DNA of 35,236 bases from Gnetum montanum (lineage: Eukaryota > Streptophyta > Gnetopsida > Gnetales > Gnetaceae). The notes under the pieces were generated by a model, which searched no databases, was not told the origin of the DNA, and was given only the letters and a program-made list of their open reading frames with translations. Where the stretch lies: NCBI GenBank assembly GCA_015680685.1, contig MNCI01016193.1, forward strand, positions 61,291 through 96,526. The letters are read 5' to 3'. Shown in pieces: positions 9,585 to 19,501 of this stretch. The translations under genes were made by a program, and so were the position numbers. Numbering within the stretch: position 1 is the first letter of the stretch; each line of letters starts with the position of its first letter.

Positions 9585-11690
9585 AGTTACAATTTCTGAT
9601 TCAGGCAAAATTGCTGGCAGCTTAGCTTGTGAATAATAATATGCTGGAAGATAGCAAACTTGTTAGCCAAAGCAAGATAAATTTAGATGTTGCAAATAAA
9701 TTAGTTTAATGTGCAAAAAGAGTGTTCTTTGTGAACATTTCTTTTGAATTGCCATGATTGAACGCTTCTTGCCTCAGCCGTATATTTTTGGGTATTTATA
9801 TTTTTATTTAGATGGGAATGATTCATGGAAAGTGCCAAAGGTGCCTACAAAATGCGGTTTTCTTTGCTTGTAAAGTAATTCTAAATAACATATGGCTTTT
9901 GAACCGGCCAGTTTAGTTGTGACTTTTCTGTTGCTTATTTCTCAATATTAGGATGATACCCTAAGTTTCAGTAAAGGGAATGCCTTCTTTCCTGACAGCA
10001 AAACTGGATCTTTCGTTAACCATTGATCCAGGACCAAAACAGATCTTCAAGCCTTGGCCACCTTTTTATTACCAGTTTTGGATTTGTAGATCAGGTATCG
10101 ATTGCTTCATAGGATTTCAGTATAGAGCTTTTCTTCTTTTGTGTGTTTCCATAGACTTACTGTTTGCTGTCCTGGTTTATCTCACGTATTATTACTGAAC
10201 ATTCGTTCATTGTATTTGTTTCAGTGGTTCGTTGTCTGCTTTAACAAGCTTCCACACATGCAATTACTTTTTATCATTTTTCTCCATGACGTTTCCTTGT
10301 ATTGCCCGTCAATATCTGCGCAAAAGGGGTTTGAAGCAGTACATCTCCTTATATCGCCATCTATTTTATTAAGATGCATAGCACACCATTACCAAAGTGG
10401 CTACAAATTGCTTCATTACAGTTAAATTAGCTTAAAGTATATTTATACATTTTTTATATTAAATCCTAGTTGCAAGGGATTGCTAATGTTTTGTATTTTT
10501 TGTTTCCGCCATGGAAACCCATATCAAAATGCCATTGCTTTGAGGGTTTACTGTATCAGGCATATTAATATATTTTTCTAAGAAAATTGAAAGGTTTTCC
10601 AATAATTATTAAATGAAATACATTTAAATTATGAAGATTTTCCTATAAACTGTAATTTCTTTCATAATATATGAGTTATATTGCTATTTCTTTTCCATGT
10701 ATCACTTGGACATATTCAAATTCTTATAGATTATTACTTGGATTCTTTATCCCATTTCTTTTTCACAACCTTTTCCATGATCGTTTTTCATCACGTTTTT
10801 CGTCACGTTTTCATTGCTAGTCATGTTGCTTTGTTTCTCGTTTTTTGAAACTATGTAGTAAATCTCTGTGTTTTGAAGTGATTGTTACAAATGAAGTTTG
10901 AACATGTGACAATACAGAAATTCCTATTGGTTGAGCTAGTTGAGATACTACTAATCTCTCCTATGCATATCAGTTCCCCCTATTTTAGAGGGAAAGGTAA
11001 ATTAAAATTGTAATATTTAATTTATTAAAGAATAAAGGTTTTTTATGCAAATATTTTTGCTTTTAATTAAAGGTTATAATTTGCAGTGATAGTAAGGCAT
11101 TTATTTCATAAATTGGTAAGGTAAGGTTGCGATTTGACAATGTACTAGACTAATAAAAGTGTATTGATTAGGATGATATTCTACCTAACTAAGATGAGCA
11201 TTAAAACATAGGTGAAAGACATAGTTTTGCCTTCAATTAGATGGTTTTGTGATTGAATAACCACAAGAAAGCATAAGTAAAAATAAGTTTCTTGAGTAAG
11301 ATAGTGATACATGAATTGCCCTTCAAAAAATTAGAAAGCCGTTTAATAGCTTTTCCCATAAATTTACACAATAATTGGAAACTTAAACCCACAACAATCT
11401 TGTTTATCTTTTTACTCTTAATTTGTGGCTTTTTAGCACTTTGAAAATGTAGGTATATATAATATCCAATCAAAACACACATATTACTCATTTAACTGTA
11501 AATATGAATGATGGACTTAACTCTAACCATTGTTCAAAACTTAAAATTGCAATTTTCACATGTATAGTGTGGAGCTTTCTATGGCACTTATCTTTCAAAG
11601 TTGTCCATTTTGCTTGAGAAAAAAATAACAATAACTTATGTCTTGTACTTAGTTATGTTTTGTGTTAGTGATGGGATTGATAAAATTGAT
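9585..11690. other. ACX4 3' flank and AT-rich intergenic DNA
   Basis: This begins with the likely ACX4 3' UTR and continues as AT-rich sequence with no convincing gene on either strand. Three 12-bp units (CGTTTTTCATCA type) lie at about 10782-10816. It ends at the target-site duplication of the giant retrotransposon. Confidence 0.5.
11686..11690. repeat. Target-site duplication, left copy
   Basis: TTGAT directly precedes the left LTR. The right copy at 29749-29753 is CTGAT; four of five bases match and the difference is a transition. Confidence 0.55.
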
Positions 11691-11845
11691 TGTAGCGACC
11701 GAAAACGTTGGCGGCTGGAAAACACCGAGGGGTCGACGGGTGCGATAGTTTCGACCCTGTACCCATGGGAGGGCCATGTTGGGTGTGTGCAGACATGGGG
11801 CACCCTGAATGGTCTAGTCGATCAAACAAGGACTTACATCGGTGT

Positions 11846-11854
11846 CTATATAGC
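11846..11854 (-). promoter_or_regulatory. TATA box in the 3' LTR
   Basis: CTATATAG, conserved in both LTRs, is oriented toward the 28081/11691 end, so R plus U5 would be only about 130 bp and U3 about 1.5 kb. Confidence 0.5.
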
Positions 11855-13062
11855 CTTTTGCAATGTAAATAATGCGAAATGCGAGATAATGCTTGAGAGT
11901 AAATAAAGCAGAAGGGAAACAGTGTAAAATGTGACAATACTGCGAAGTAATGCTTGAAAGTGGATAAAACAGAAAAAATAATGCAAAACGAGATAACAAG
12001 CAAGGAATAAAGTAAAGTGTAGCTAGAAACATGCACCGTTCCGAAGCTACAAACTTGCTCTGTCAAGGTAGATACAATCGGTTGCATAGCGTGACGGAGT
12101 GCAGAAATCCCGAGAGTAACCAGGACGTGTCGAGCAAAAGGGCTATGCGCTTGGACACAAACTTGGGTATAAACAATGCGGGATTCTACCAAGGTGGTAG
12201 AATGGAGACGGGATCCCACACCAACTGAGAAAGACTCACTATTTGTAATGTCAAACAGGTGACTTTGATGTTACAATGCCGGAGAGAGGAGAAGTCTCTG
12301 TTTTAAAATTCAAAAGTTCCCATCCCTTGAAGGCTGTCTGCTTCAAGAAAAATGCGAACTTTTTAGGAATTGCCAATCTTTAAAAAATGCGGACCCTTTG
12401 CATGCTGTTTACCGGGGTATTTATAGGACTGAGGGTCTGCGAAAGGGGCGGTTTGAATGCTACGTGCCTCGGGCCTTTGTTGTCTTGCTAGTGCCACTTG
12501 TGTCGTTTATGACCATTGGACCTACAAGACCGTTGCGATGCGAACCTATCATGCAATAACTGTGATCCTACCATGCTGTAATTGCGCTGTCAGCATTTGG
12601 ACAAGTGTGCCAACGGTCTGATTAGGTGAAGTGCATTGATGTCGCACAACCACTCGCATGCCTAGCTGTGCTTTGTACTGTAGCATGCTTGGCATAGCGT
12701 ACACCTTATCGCGCATTCTGCTACATGTTGCACGCTTGCTACACTATGCTACGCTTTGTCGATTTGCAAACTTTGCTTCCTGTGTTGCGAGACTCGCAAT
12801 CCTGCTGATTCTGCCCTTTGAGCTGCCTTTTGTCTCTTCAGCAGGATTGCTACGCCTCACTGCACCGTGTAGCTCAGCGTAACGTAGCAGTAGACATGGT
12901 CCACTGCTTCTTGAAGGAAAGGGACATCGTTGTAGAACTTGAAAATTGGGCAAGGGGAGCGGGTAGTGAAGTCGTTGCCATGCTATGTTGCGTGGTGTAA
13001 CGGAGCGTAGCACTTCATTCCACCATCGTTTTCTGAAGCTTGCTATGCTATGAGGCGTAGTG

Positions 13063-13071
13063 TAGCGTAGC
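13063..13071. repeat. Exact TAGCGTAGC 9-mer in the 3' LTR
   Basis: One exact copy of the palindrome-forming 9-mer discussed under findings. Many one- or two-mismatch relatives surround it between 12640 and 13070. Confidence 0.6.
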
Positions 13072-13348
13072 AGACTTCGTGACTTAGAAAACTTGTCGAA
13101 CTATTTTTTGCGCATCTAGAGTGCTGCTGCCAACTCCACGCACCGCTTCTGAACAGGCTGTCGACCGGGCAGGCTACTTTGGTGGATAGACAGGATGATG
13201 TAGAGCTTATCCATGCCCAAAGTAGAAAATTTGCCGAACTGGTTGACTTGAACTCAGAACATTCTCCTCCTAAAGAACTGTCGTAGTGCTGCGCGAATTG
13301 CAATTCCTGGTGAAGCGAGAATGACCTCGCATTTTTTGGGGTGTTTTA

Positions 13349-13362
13349 TTGGCCCCTCTTTG
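13349..13362 (-). other. Polypurine tract of the giant element
   Basis: The minus strand reads CAAAGAGGGGCCAA directly before the 3' LTR, the position and composition expected for the plus-strand DNA primer. Confidence 0.6.
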
Positions 13363-14365
13363 TCGACGTTTGGAGAACAGGTTCGATAGACATTGGCAAA
13401 GAATACGAAACACCGCAGCATGCGAAATGCTAGAGTTGTTGCTTGGTGAGTGTCAAGACGTCGCTTAGCCGCACTTGAGAGTGTTGCGTTGGTTTTGTAG
13501 AGGTTAAGGTAGAGAGTAAAGATGATGTTTAGCAGAGTCCCTCGTCGGAGTGCTCTGAGGGGCTCGTTTGCGTTTTCATCTTTAGCTGGCGCTGTTCTTC
13601 AACCTCTTGTAGGACAGGTGTTTCCTTCACAAGATGAGGTGCGTTACATCTGTGAAGGGTTTTGACCTGCTTATAGATACCTTCCATACGGCGAGTTGTG
13701 TTATGCTTATACTAGAATTTGCACTCTAAAGTAGCTGAGCTAGTTGAGGCACTCACTTTGCGATGCGGTAGCATTTGCTGCCGTGGCGAGACGTGCCTGT
13801 AGGGGCAAAGGTCTTGCTGGCTATTGGTGTTGTTGTTACTCTTGGGCACCATTTCTGGTGTGAGATTCCCAAAGCAGGAAGGCCAGCAGCGGCCTTGGCA
13901 ACATCGATGTGGAGGAGCTGGCCTCCGAAGCGCTAGGAGTTGTTGTGGGCACGGATGCACTAGAATCCCCGCCAAAGGCATGCATGCTCAATTCAGCTAT
14001 GGGATTAGCTACCACATTGCTAAACGTTGCACAAGCCGAAACATTGGTGGGGGACTGGAGAGTAACAATATTGTGGATGGGCCACAATACTGCTGGCACT
14101 CCAGATGCAGGAACTAGCCTAGGAACTACTGTTAGGGCGGTGGGCCATGGCGACGGTAGGTTCGAAGGGTCAGTTTGACGCCATACGGCATCTTCGAAGG
14201 ATCAGCATGATGCCAAGGGTGGCGACACCACGTATGCTCCAGACCGCATCCTCATTGCTTCCTGAACTACATCCTGGAGCCGCGACGTCCCACCCACGCG
14301 TCGGCATCATGCCTATTCGTTCGACGTGTATTTGGTGATGGTGCCTGCTGAGGATGCGACGCGGA
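13363..14365 (-). other. 3' untranslated region of the giant element
   Basis: About 1 kb lies between the repeat array and the polypurine tract. Several short frames exist on both strands, but none has recognisable domains or continues across stops. A small repeat (TTCGAAGGxTCAG) occurs near 14160 and 14190. Confidence 0.5.
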
Positions 14366-14645
14366 CCCAGTTTAAGGTCTTGGTAGACCGCGTGCTGGTT
14401 TAAGGTCCCAGTAGACTGCTATGCTGGTTTAAGGTCCCAGTAGACCGTACATGCCAGTTTTATGTCGTAGCGGATGTGCAACGCCAGTTTATAGTCATAG
14501 TGGACTATCAGTGCCAGTTTTACGTCGTAGCGGACGACTGTTGCCAGTTTAACGCCGTAACAGGCGTTGCTTGATGCCGCTAGTTTATCGTCATTGCGGA
14601 CACTACTTGGTGCTGTTGCCAGTTTATCGTCGTAGCGAACGGTGC
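14366..14645. repeat. 30-bp tandem array with an internal dyad, nine units
   Basis: Units start near 14367, 14394, 14424, 14453, 14483, 14513, 14543, 14576 and 14617, so the period is close to 30 bp until the last two. Each has (C/T)(C/T)(A/G)GTTTA followed by GGTC or GTCG, then four to six bases, then GACC or GGAC, so each can form a short hairpin. It starts just after the integrase stop on the minus strand. Confidence 0.85.
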
Positions 14646-14664
14646 CTTTTATTGTTGTTGCGCT

Positions 14665-15903
14665 TCAGATGTAGTATGGCTTGAGATATGAGTGATTCAC
14701 CAGGTTGGTGAACTCGTTGTCGTCCATGTCTGCCAGCTTAAAGGCTCCATTTTCAAAGGCTTTGGTGACCACGTAAGGACCTTCCCAGCTGGCTGAGAAT
14801 TTGCTCACGTGCTCACGGATGGCCTTGAGGACGAGGTCCCCCTTCTGCACTGGGCGTTGATGCAGGTCTGCATGGTGCTTTTGCTGCTATTTGTTCTAAT
14901 AGTGCTCGATGCGTCTTAGCGTTTGCACGTGTTCCTCCTCCATCGAGTTGAGGTCGATGGTTCGCAATTCGTTGTTCTGGGCTTCGCTCACGACATCGAA
15001 TAGGATCATCCGAAGTGAGGGTACTTGCAACTCAAGGGGCAATACTGCTTCAGATCCATAAACGAGATTGTAAGGGGTCTTACTTGTTGCAGTTCGGCAC
15101 GTCGTTCGGTAGGCCTAGAGGACGTAGAGGATTTGCTCGTGCCACCGCCTCTTGCTATTGTTAAGCATCCGCTTCAGCAAGTTGATAATGGACTTATTTG
15201 TAGCCTCCGCTTGCCTGTTTGCCTGCGGATAATAAGGGGAAGAAAATGATTGTTTAATGCCTAGATTGCTACAGAAGGTTCGGGTTTCTGTACTGCTGAA
15301 CTGTGGCCCATTTTCGGTCACAATAGTCATTGGAAGCCCAAACCTAGTTACGATGTTATCGAGGATGAAATGGCAGATTTGTTGAGACGTCGTTTTCCTC
15401 AGAGGAATAGCCTCCACCCACTTGGGAAAATACTTTGTGTTAGTGATAATGAAGCTATGCCCTGCAGAGGACTTAGGTGTGATAGGCCCTATGAGGTTTA
15501 GTCCCCATCGTTGGAAGGGCCACGTAATTTGCGTTAGGTGCAGATCTGTAGGTGCTATGTGTATGAGATTTGCGTATCTCTGGCATGTGTCACACGTCTT
15601 GACTTTCGACAGGCAGTCATGTTCCATGTAGGGCCAATAGTACCCTAGGCGTCTGATTTTCACAGCCATAGCCCTAGGTGCTATGTGCCCACCGCACAAC
15701 CCTTCATGGACTTCATCAACTACCTTCTACGCCTGCTCGCCACCCATGCATGCAAGCAATATCCCGTCATAGGATTGTCGGCACAGGGCATCATTTCCCA
15801 TGAGCACGTATTGCCGAGCACGCTTACGGATTACATCTCTTTGGGCCGATGTCAATTCACTTGGGGGTTCACCATGCTGCTGATAAGATTTAACGTTATC
15901 GTA
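14665..15903 (-). pseudogene. Integrase domain of the giant element
   Basis: Reading from 15903, the minus strand gives an HHCC zinc-binding region with CGGH and CDTC around 15700-15595. The catalytic core reads WGLNLIGPI, TENGPQF and QANRQAEATN, and the C-terminal part (14850-14665) has GDLVL and the SWEGPYVV motif. The core should have Asp at the first two positions: here they are Asn (WGLNL for WGxDL) and Glu (TENG for TDNG), so only the third acidic residue is kept. TAG stops interrupt it near 15900 and elsewhere. It is catalytically dead as it stands. Confidence 0.88.
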
Positions 15904-16680
15904 TCACTCTGGGGTATCCGCAGCATCGACAGAGGCCACGTGTTCTTCTTGAGTGATAGGCTTTACGCATTCTGTGATCATGGTTGGCAGGTTTTCCAAG
16001 GAATGTGATGGGATGTTTAATGCGAGGGTAGCTAAGGCGTCTGCTACGGTGTTCTCATTGCGTAGCACGTGTTGCACATTAGTGGTTACGAATTGCTTAA
16101 GTAAGATCTTTGCTAGGTCGCAGTAGGGTTGCAGGTGCATGGCCTTGCAGGCATAGACTTTGGTGATTTGATTCACGACTAGTTGTGAATCTCCCCGAAT
16201 CACCAGGTGTTGTATGCGTAGCGCTTGGGCAGTTAAGAGGCCTCTGAGTAGCCCCTCGTATTCTACCACGTTGTTGGTGCAAGGAAATGCAAAACGATAA
16301 GCGGATGGGTACATTTCCCCATAGGGGAATGTGATCATGGCAGCGGCGCTACCTCCTCGCGCAGTTGAAGCACCATTGAAATGCAAGGTGGCTTTGAAAT
16401 GTGACAGGACGATATTGACATTGCTAACGTACTCATCCGGGAATTTTGGGTCTATGGTAGCCTGGTCGTCGACTGGCGAGGTCGTAAGTTGGGTTGCTAT
16501 GGCTTAACCCTTTGTCGATGATTGACTCATGTAGCATAGGTCGAACTCTGCGGTTATTGCTTTCCATCGAGTTATCCTACTACTTTCGTATAGGTTGCTG
16601 ATGATAGCCTGGAGTATATTGCTTTTGCAAACGATGTTGGTTGTGCTACGGAATAGGTAATGCCCCACTTCTTTAGTGCG
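15904..16680 (-). pseudogene. Second (archaeal-type) RNase H domain of pol
   Basis: The region 16386-15904 encodes a complete type I RNase H fold pattern: HFNGAS, TNNVVEYEGLLRGL, IRGDSQLVVNQI and ENTVADALATLA. This extra RNase H after the retroviral-type one is characteristic of Tat-clade gypsy elements. The first catalytic Asp of the FDGAS motif is Asn here (AAT), consistent with one G-to-A change; Glu and the two later Asp residues remain. It lies in the integrase frame, one frame off from RT. The shift occurs near 16680, where the reading passes from KKWG to HYLFRSTTNIV. Confidence 0.85.
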
Positions 16681-18160
16681 AACACTAGGGCTAGGCAGTT
16701 CCTCTCCACTTCGTTGTATTTTTTCTCGTATGCTATTAATGCATGGCTCAAGTAATACACTGGTATCTCGGAACCGTCGTCCCGCTTTTGACATAGCAGT
16801 GCAGCTATGGATGTGTCAGAGGTGGCAATGTATATGAAGAAAGGCTTGTCCCTTTGTGGCAGGTGCACCGTTGGGAGGTGTGAGAGCTCCTTCTTCAAGT
16901 CGTCGAAGGCTTGTTGACACTAGGTTATCCACTCAAAGTCCACCCCCTTCCTTAGAAGATGTTGCATGGGGTGTAACTTGTCGGTCAACCTGGCTATAAA
17001 CCTTCAAATGAATTGCACTCTACCTTGTAAGCCATGTAATTCCTTAAGGTTTGTGGGAGGTGCTAGGTTGACGATGGCCTTGACTTTGTCGGGGTCCACC
17101 CATATTCTGGCCTTCGATACTACAAACCCTAACATACGTCCAGTCTTCACCCCGAAGACGCACTTCTTAGGATTGAGGTGTAGATCATGCATTTGGCAGC
17201 ATTCAAGGACTACTCCTAGATCGTGTGGATGATCAGTTGCCTCTTTGGACTTGACTGCTATATCATCCATGTAGTCGTTTAGCGTTTCTAGGATGTAGTC
17301 ACTGAAAATGTAGGTCATGGTCCGCTGGTAGGTTTCTCCAGCATTCTTGAGGCCAAAAGGCATCATGGTATAGCAGAAGGTTCCCCATGGGGTCATGAAG
17401 GTTGTTGACAACTGGTGCTCTGGGTTAATGTGGATTTGGTTGTATCCGGAGAAACCATCCATGAAGGATAGCAGAGCATGGCCAGTCGTGGTGTCGATGA
17501 GCTGATCTATGCTTGGAAGTAGAAAGTTGTCTTTGATTGTTGCCTTGTTCAAGTCCCGGAAGTCTATACAGATTTGTATCCCTCCCGTATTCTTCGAAAC
17601 TACAACGACGTTGGACACCCACTCTGAATAGTCAACCGTGCGGATGAAACCTGTTTGGTATAACTTAGTGATCTCATCCCTCATAGCTAGTGCAATTTTC
17701 GGCTTAACTTTGCACGCCTTTTGCTTGACTGCCTTTACGTGTGGGTCTAGGATGATGTTGTGCTGAATCAGCCATGGATCTAGACCTGGCATGTCGCTGT
17801 ACGACCATGCGAAGACATCAATGTTGTCTTGCAGGATTTTAGCTATGCTTTCATGTGTTTGTGTGTCTAGGAGGGAGCTGAGTCTTAACGTCTTTACCTC
17901 CCCCTTTGATGTGATCACAGGTGTCTCGACAAGAGGGTCCTCGGTTACATCCCCAGCCTCTAAGTTTAGTGCTTGGACCAGATGCTTGGGCCAATCCGAG
18001 GATGCCTCTAAGGCTGCTATAATGCTAGTTGTAGTTGACCCCCAGTTGACCATGTCGAGGTTCAACTGTCTTGCGAGCTTGCCCTGTGGCCCTGCTAACA
18101 TTAAAGGCATGGCAAGGGTACGATGGATTCCCATATTTTGCTTGACCTGCCATCATAAGA
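16572..18160 (-). pseudogene. Reverse transcriptase and RNase H domains of pol
   Basis: The 376-residue open stretch 18134-17004 carries VFAWSYSDMPG, the finger/palm motifs CIDFRDLNKAT, SFMDGFSGYNQI, FCYTMMPFGLKNAG and the intact active site DYMDD. After TGA (near 16988) and TAG (near 16923) the same frame gives the RNase H segment 16898-16680, with YYLSHAL and EKKYNEVERNCLALV. Catalytic Asp residues of RT are intact, so it is the best preserved domain. Upstream, toward 18246, reading becomes ambiguous between two frames. A possible splice acceptor (ATGATGGCAG, exon from about 18152) precedes the first RT codons, as an intron between protease and RT would need. Confidence 0.93.
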
Positions 18161-18261
18161 TGAAAGCCTGGGTAAGGGTCATCAAAGATTGTGTGAAACA
18201 CAAATCTACAAAGCAACGCCGAGATGCAACTTGCTAAGTGTGGCAATGTAAAGATTGAAAG

Positions 18262-18690
18262 TTTGCTAGTTTAAGGTCATGGAGGACCACCAAGGCACAA
18301 GAGTGTAGAATTGCTAAAGATATAAAATTGCTAATGTGAAGTTCGAAACTATGTAACTGTTGATATGCGAATGTCAAACTGCTAGTTTAGTGTCATCTCG
18401 GACTGCCATACTGCAACGTGCAAAATCTTAATATGCAAAATATCAATATATATATAAAAGGAAATTGCGAGTATGAGGATTATCGAAATGCTAGTGCGAA
18501 AATGAAATCATGAAACCACTAGGAAATGTGATACTGCCTATGTGGAAGAGGATGAGGCAACTGCTGGTGTAAGGATGCGGTTAGTTTGATGTTATTGCGG
18601 ACTACGAACGTAACGGGTCGAAACTACTATCTTAGGATCTTTTCGGACCCTGAGGGGTGCAGCTATGCTAGGCTTGTTAGTTTAAGGTTT
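18262..18690. repeat. Dispersed copies of the dyad motif next to RT
   Basis: Five copies of the 14366-14645 motif, more widely spaced, occur near 18264, 18380, 18576, 18620 and 18676. The clearest read GCTAGTTTAAGGTCATGG and GTTAGTTTAAGG...TGGACC. The DNA between them is AT-rich and non-coding, including a short TA run near 18450. Confidence 0.75.
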
Positions 18691-18958
18691 TTTTGGACCC
18701 TTAATCAAAAACAAATATTATTATTTTCTTTTTTTTTTTGTTTCTANAACAACCGCAATGGTGGCGGTCCCAATAGCCTTGTATGCAACCACAATGAAAT
18801 GTTTGCAAATTAGGCATGACCGAAAAGGAGGCCGCGGTGATACAAAGGCTAAAACAACGGGGCGACAGCAAACACAGATAGCAAAACAAATAGGAACCAA
18901 AAACAAAGTAGAAAATAGCAGAAGGTGCAAAACAAAAGAGCAAAGGAGACATAAAAAC

Positions 18959-19072
18959 TTACTGGGTCAACGATGTACTCTCCTGGGCCGGAACGTGTGC
19001 TTGTGGTGCACGCCTCAGGGTCTTCTTCACCTCCTCAACCTTCACAAGCACCAAATGAGTCTTAGGAGCCAT
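18959..19072 (-). CDS. Small 37-residue open frame ending on a splice-donor-like site
   Basis: ATG at 19072-19070 opens MAPKTHLVLVKVEE and the frame stops with TAA at 18961-18959. The bases around the stop read CCA|GTAAGT, a perfect plant 5' splice site. A TATA-like CATAAATA lies about 15 bp upstream of the ATG. It could be a small exon of a sense transcript inside the protease-RT gap. Joining this donor to the nearest acceptor before RT does not keep the RT frame, so the link is unproved. No family is recognised. Confidence 0.3.
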   Translation of the reverse strand: MAPKTHLVLVKVEEVKKTLRRAPQAHVPAQESTSLTQ

Positions 19073-19501
19073 AGTCTTACTTGCATATTTATGCCTTTCG
19101 CTGTAGAAATTCACCTTGCTAATCAATCAACACAGTCACTTCGTGCTCCGAAATCACCTTGTGCTTCGATGAGGGCTCTGCGCTCTTACGGTGACAATGG
19201 CGAAATTACTAGGGTTCAATCCCTATTTATGGCTACAATGGCAAAATGGGGAAACTTATCCCTCTCTCTCCCCAATTAATGTGGAGTGTGGCGTGCAGTG
19301 NATTAGGTCATGTCGTCAATTGCTTTGCTGCTACGCTAGGCTATTTGCATGTTCTTGCTATGCTGGGCTTCCACACCCTTGCTACGCTATGTATGGGCAG
19401 GGGGTTATGCTATGCTATTTTTATGGACTGCCAGATGCTGCCATGTTGCGTGTGTATTGTGTTCAAGCATGATGCTAATATTTGTTGATTGTGTTGTGCA
19501 G

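Larger units (their letters stand above)
11691..13348 (-). repeat. 3' LTR of the giant element
   Basis: It aligns with 28081-29748 over its whole length. The plus strand starts TGTAGCGACC and ends GGGGTGTTTTA, where the other copy ends TTTCA, so the terminal CA has mutated to TA. Differences from the other LTR are almost all transitions, densest in the first 170 bp. Indels distinguish the copies near 12735-12780 and 13225-13250. Confidence 0.9.

Noticed and set aside
9980-10198. A 72-codon plus-strand frame after ACX4
   Set aside because: Its hydrophobic composition reflects T-rich DNA; no recognisable family, and the neighbouring frame overlaps it.
11665-12219. A 184-codon minus-strand frame in the 3' LTR, with a 219-codon counterpart at 27881-28540 in the 5' LTR
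   Set aside because: Both frames span the LTR TATA box and run out into flanking sequence, so no transcript from the LTR promoter would carry them whole. No domain is recognisable.
13824-14338. Possible further antisense gene in the 3' untranslated region of the giant element
   Set aside because: Several short plus-strand frames exist, but I found no splice sites with matching phase and no frame continuing across stops as in 20413-23288.
14366-14645. CRISPR-like array (repeat near 30 bp)
   Set aside because: Units are degenerate and contiguous with no distinct spacers, and the setting is a plant retrotransposon. It is a tandem repeat.
16966-18237. Plus-strand frames over the RT region (for example 17791-18237)
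   Set aside because: They mirror the strongly supported RT domain on the minus strand and show no domain of their own.
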